Positions 62,132 to 64,000 of a stretch of 64,000 nucleotides of DNA are shown one piece after another; position 1 is the first letter of the stretch, and every line of letters starts with the position of its first letter. The stretch is from Gallionella sp. GTDB taxonomy: Bacteria; Pseudomonadota; Gammaproteobacteria; Burkholderiales; Gallionellaceae. The stretch covers positions 1,074,326 to 1,138,325 of the forward strand of contig JAQVVH010000001.1 of the NCBI GenBank assembly GCA_028699065.1, in the 5' to 3' direction. The translations under genes and the position numbers were made by a program. A model generated the notes under the pieces. The model was given only the letters and a program-made list of their open reading frames with translations, was not told where the DNA came from and searched no databases.

Positions 62132-63280
62132 ATGATAGACACGGAAAAAGGACGAGAACAGTTGCAAAGAGTTGATGCTTTGGACTCGGCTCGTGGTTGG
62201 GCGATTCTTGGAGTAATTGCGATACATATCTCGCAAGCAGCACAGCTTCAGACTGGCTTATTGCATAAATTAGCTGTGAACGGCGATATGGGTGTGGAAT
62301 TATTCTACGTCTTGAGTGCGTTTTCGTTGATGATGGTGATGAATGCTAGGGAGGCTGCAGGTTGCCATAACCTGAGGGGGTATTTCATTCGCAGGTTCTT
62401 TCGCATAGCCCCCATGTTCTGGATTGTCCTGCTGTTGTCCACAATTTTGTTTTTTGGAAAAAAAAGCTTCTGGGCACCTTCTGGGATAGATGGGACGGAT
62501 GTTGTGTTGACCGCACTATTTCTGCACGGGGTGACCCCGCAGTCGGTGAATGCTGTCGTTCCGGGGGGGTGGAGCGTCGCGGTGGAGGTGTCGTTTTATC
62601 TGCTACTTCCACTATTCTTCAAGTATGCAAAATCGGTAGCAACGACCACTGGTTGGCTAATTGCTAGCCTGATGATTTATTATTGTTTTGGATATATTGC
62701 ACAGATGCATTTTGATCGGACGCTTCCTGAGGTTGCGCGGCATTTGGCAGATATCTATTCGTGGTACATGTCTCTTCCGGCACAATTGCCAGTCTTTGTG
62801 ATGGGCATTCTGGCATTTCAGATGGTCAGAGAAGAAGTGCTTGCCCCTGTGTATGGCTATATTTTTTCTGGTGTTGGTGCGGCATTACTACTTTATTTTC
62901 CGGTTTCATCGGAAAGCCATTTGTTCGCAAGGCACTTGTTGTGGGGCATCGTGTTTGCGGTCTTCATTGCCTCGAATGTCCGTCGACCTTTATATCTTTT
63001 TGATAACCCGCTGCTACGGGCATTCGGGCGTATAAGTTACAGTGCATATCTTTTGCATTTCATCGTGCTGATGTACATAGGAAAGATATTCCGGCATGCC
63101 GAAATGTCGGCTGAAGTTAAGTTCGCGCTTCTGTACTTCGTGGTGGGCGGCATCACCTATTTCTTGGCATCATGGACATACCGAGTGGTGGAGTTGCGTT
63201 ACATGAAGGTGGGGAGCAAGTTTTCGAGGCGATTCGAAATAGAATCGGAAGTTTCAAGGAAAGAGTCATATGCAAAATAA
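62132..63280 (+). CDS. Acyltransferase family 3 membrane protein (OafA/YrhL type)
   Basis: QRVDALDSARGWAILGVIAIHISQAAQ; RRFFRIAPMFWIVLL; VVPGGWSVAVEVSFYLLLPLFF; SYSAYLLHFIVLMYIG. Confidence 0.92.
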   Translation: MIDTEKGREQLQRVDALDSARGWAILGVIAIHISQAAQLQTGLLHKLAVNGDMGVELFYVLSAFSLMMVMNAREAAGCHNLRGYFIRRFFRIAPMFWIVLLLSTILFFGKKSFWAPSGIDGTDVVLTALFLHGVTPQSVNAVVPGGWSVAVEVSFYLLLPLFFKYAKSVATTTGWLIASLMIYYCFGYIAQMHFDRTLPEVARHLADIYSWYMSLPAQLPVFVMGILAFQMVREEVLAPVYGYIFSGVGAALLLYFPVSSESHLFARHLLWGIVFAVFIASNVRRPLYLFDNPLLRAFGRISYSAYLLHFIVLMYIGKIFRHAEMSAEVKFALLYFVVGGITYFLASWTYRVVELRYMKVGSKFSRRFEIESEVSRKESYAK

Positions 63281-64000
63281 TTGCCCGGTATGCCAAGGCC
63301 CGCTCACCACATCGGTTGCGAATTTGTTCGATACCCGCTTTGGAATCGACACGGAGTATAAGATAACGAAGTGTGTAAATTGCGGCCTCGAGCAAACGGC
63401 TCCCCAGCCCGATCAGGCAGAGCTCAATTCGTTGTACGAGCAGTACTACAATTTCAGCGGCGAGAGCAATACTCGCTATACCAAACTTAGGGCGAAGTTC
63501 ATCAATTCGTTCCTCTACCGTTTCTGGCTGTTGATCGACGGCGATATCTCTTTCCAGCAGAAGGGCGGTACGGGCAAGCTGCTTGATGTGGGTTGTAATG
63601 AAGGGCGTGGGCTGGAATTTTTCCGGAATCATGGGTTTGTCGCGGAAGGTCTTGAACTGAACAGCAAGGCCGCGGAAGTCGCTCGTGCCAAGGGTTTTAC
63701 GGTGTATGGCAGCACGCTTGAGGGGTTTTCTTCCGGTAATACATACGATGTGATTGTGCTTTCCAATGTGCTGGAGCATTCGCTGCATCCCGGATTGATG
63801 CTGCAGCACATTCACCGCTTGCTCAATCCAGATGGCCAGGTCTGGATCAGTTGCCCGAACAGCAGGAGCTGGTTGCGGACCGTGTTTGGCCGCTTCTGGA
63901 TTAATTGGCATGTGCCTTTCCATGTGGTGCATTTCTCTCCTGAAACTCTGCGTGCTTTGCTTAAGAAGTCGCAGTTTGAAATCTCCGAGATGCGGCAGGA
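63270..64000 (+). CDS. Class I SAM-dependent methyltransferase with N-terminal Cys motifs (3' truncated by window)
   Basis: Open to window end and absent from ORF track: MQNNCPVCQGPLTTSVANLF...CVNCGLEQT...KLLDVGCNEGRGLEFFRNHGFVAEGLELN...YDVIVLSNVLEHSLHPGLMLQHIHRLLNPDG. Confidence 0.85.
   Translation, partial: MQNNCPVCQGPLTTSVANLFDTRFGIDTEYKITKCVNCGLEQTAPQPDQAELNSLYEQYYNFSGESNTRYTKLRAKFINSFLYRFWLLIDGDISFQQKGGTGKLLDVGCNEGRGLEFFRNHGFVAEGLELNSKAAEVARAKGFTVYGSTLEGFSSGNTYDVIVLSNVLEHSLHPGLMLQHIHRLLNPDGQVWISCPNSRSWLRTVFGRFWINWHVPFHVVHFSPETLRALLKKSQFEISEMRQ

Overview
The window is a 64 kb chromosomal segment, gene-dense and without any rRNA, tRNA, IS element or CRISPR array that I could recognise. 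Gene content and order suggest a betaproteobacterium (inference). Positions ~1-40 kb are mostly housekeeping: hupB, ttcA, a pteridine reductase, cca, slt, a porin, a MoeB/ThiF-like protein, an ArsB/NhaD transporter, ubiE, rfaE2, a rsmI/yraN/diaA-like/dolP-like block, an RND efflux operon, pyrC, a polyphosphate neighbourhood (PPK2-type PAP, SixA, ppk1), an OprC/NosA-like TonB receptor, SulP, uppP, thiC with a TPP riboswitch, pcm and a TolC-family protein. Positions ~41-64 kb are a surface-polysaccharide region: dTDP-rhamnose genes, waaA, waaC, a CDP-3,6-dideoxyhexose pathway followed by YerE/YerF-like genes, a flippase, glycosyltransferase, Wzy/ligase-like protein, methyltransferases and an acyltransferase. 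Small accessory modules are embedded: ParDE, HigBA, HipBA, a DUF4143 ATPase behind a perfect 32-bp palindrome, a GIY-YIG/DUF4357 protein and a SIR2-like protein. The most notable signals are (i) the probable yersiniose-type branched dideoxysugar pathway, (ii) the SIR2-like gene inside the O-antigen locus with a stop/start-coupled small membrane ORF, (iii) an in-frame 9 x 9-bp (Ala-Thr-Gln) minisatellite plus a G9 tract in the same polymerase-like gene, (iv) the 32-bp palindrome, and (v) probable operators for three toxin-antitoxin modules. All family calls come from reading motifs; no database search was run.
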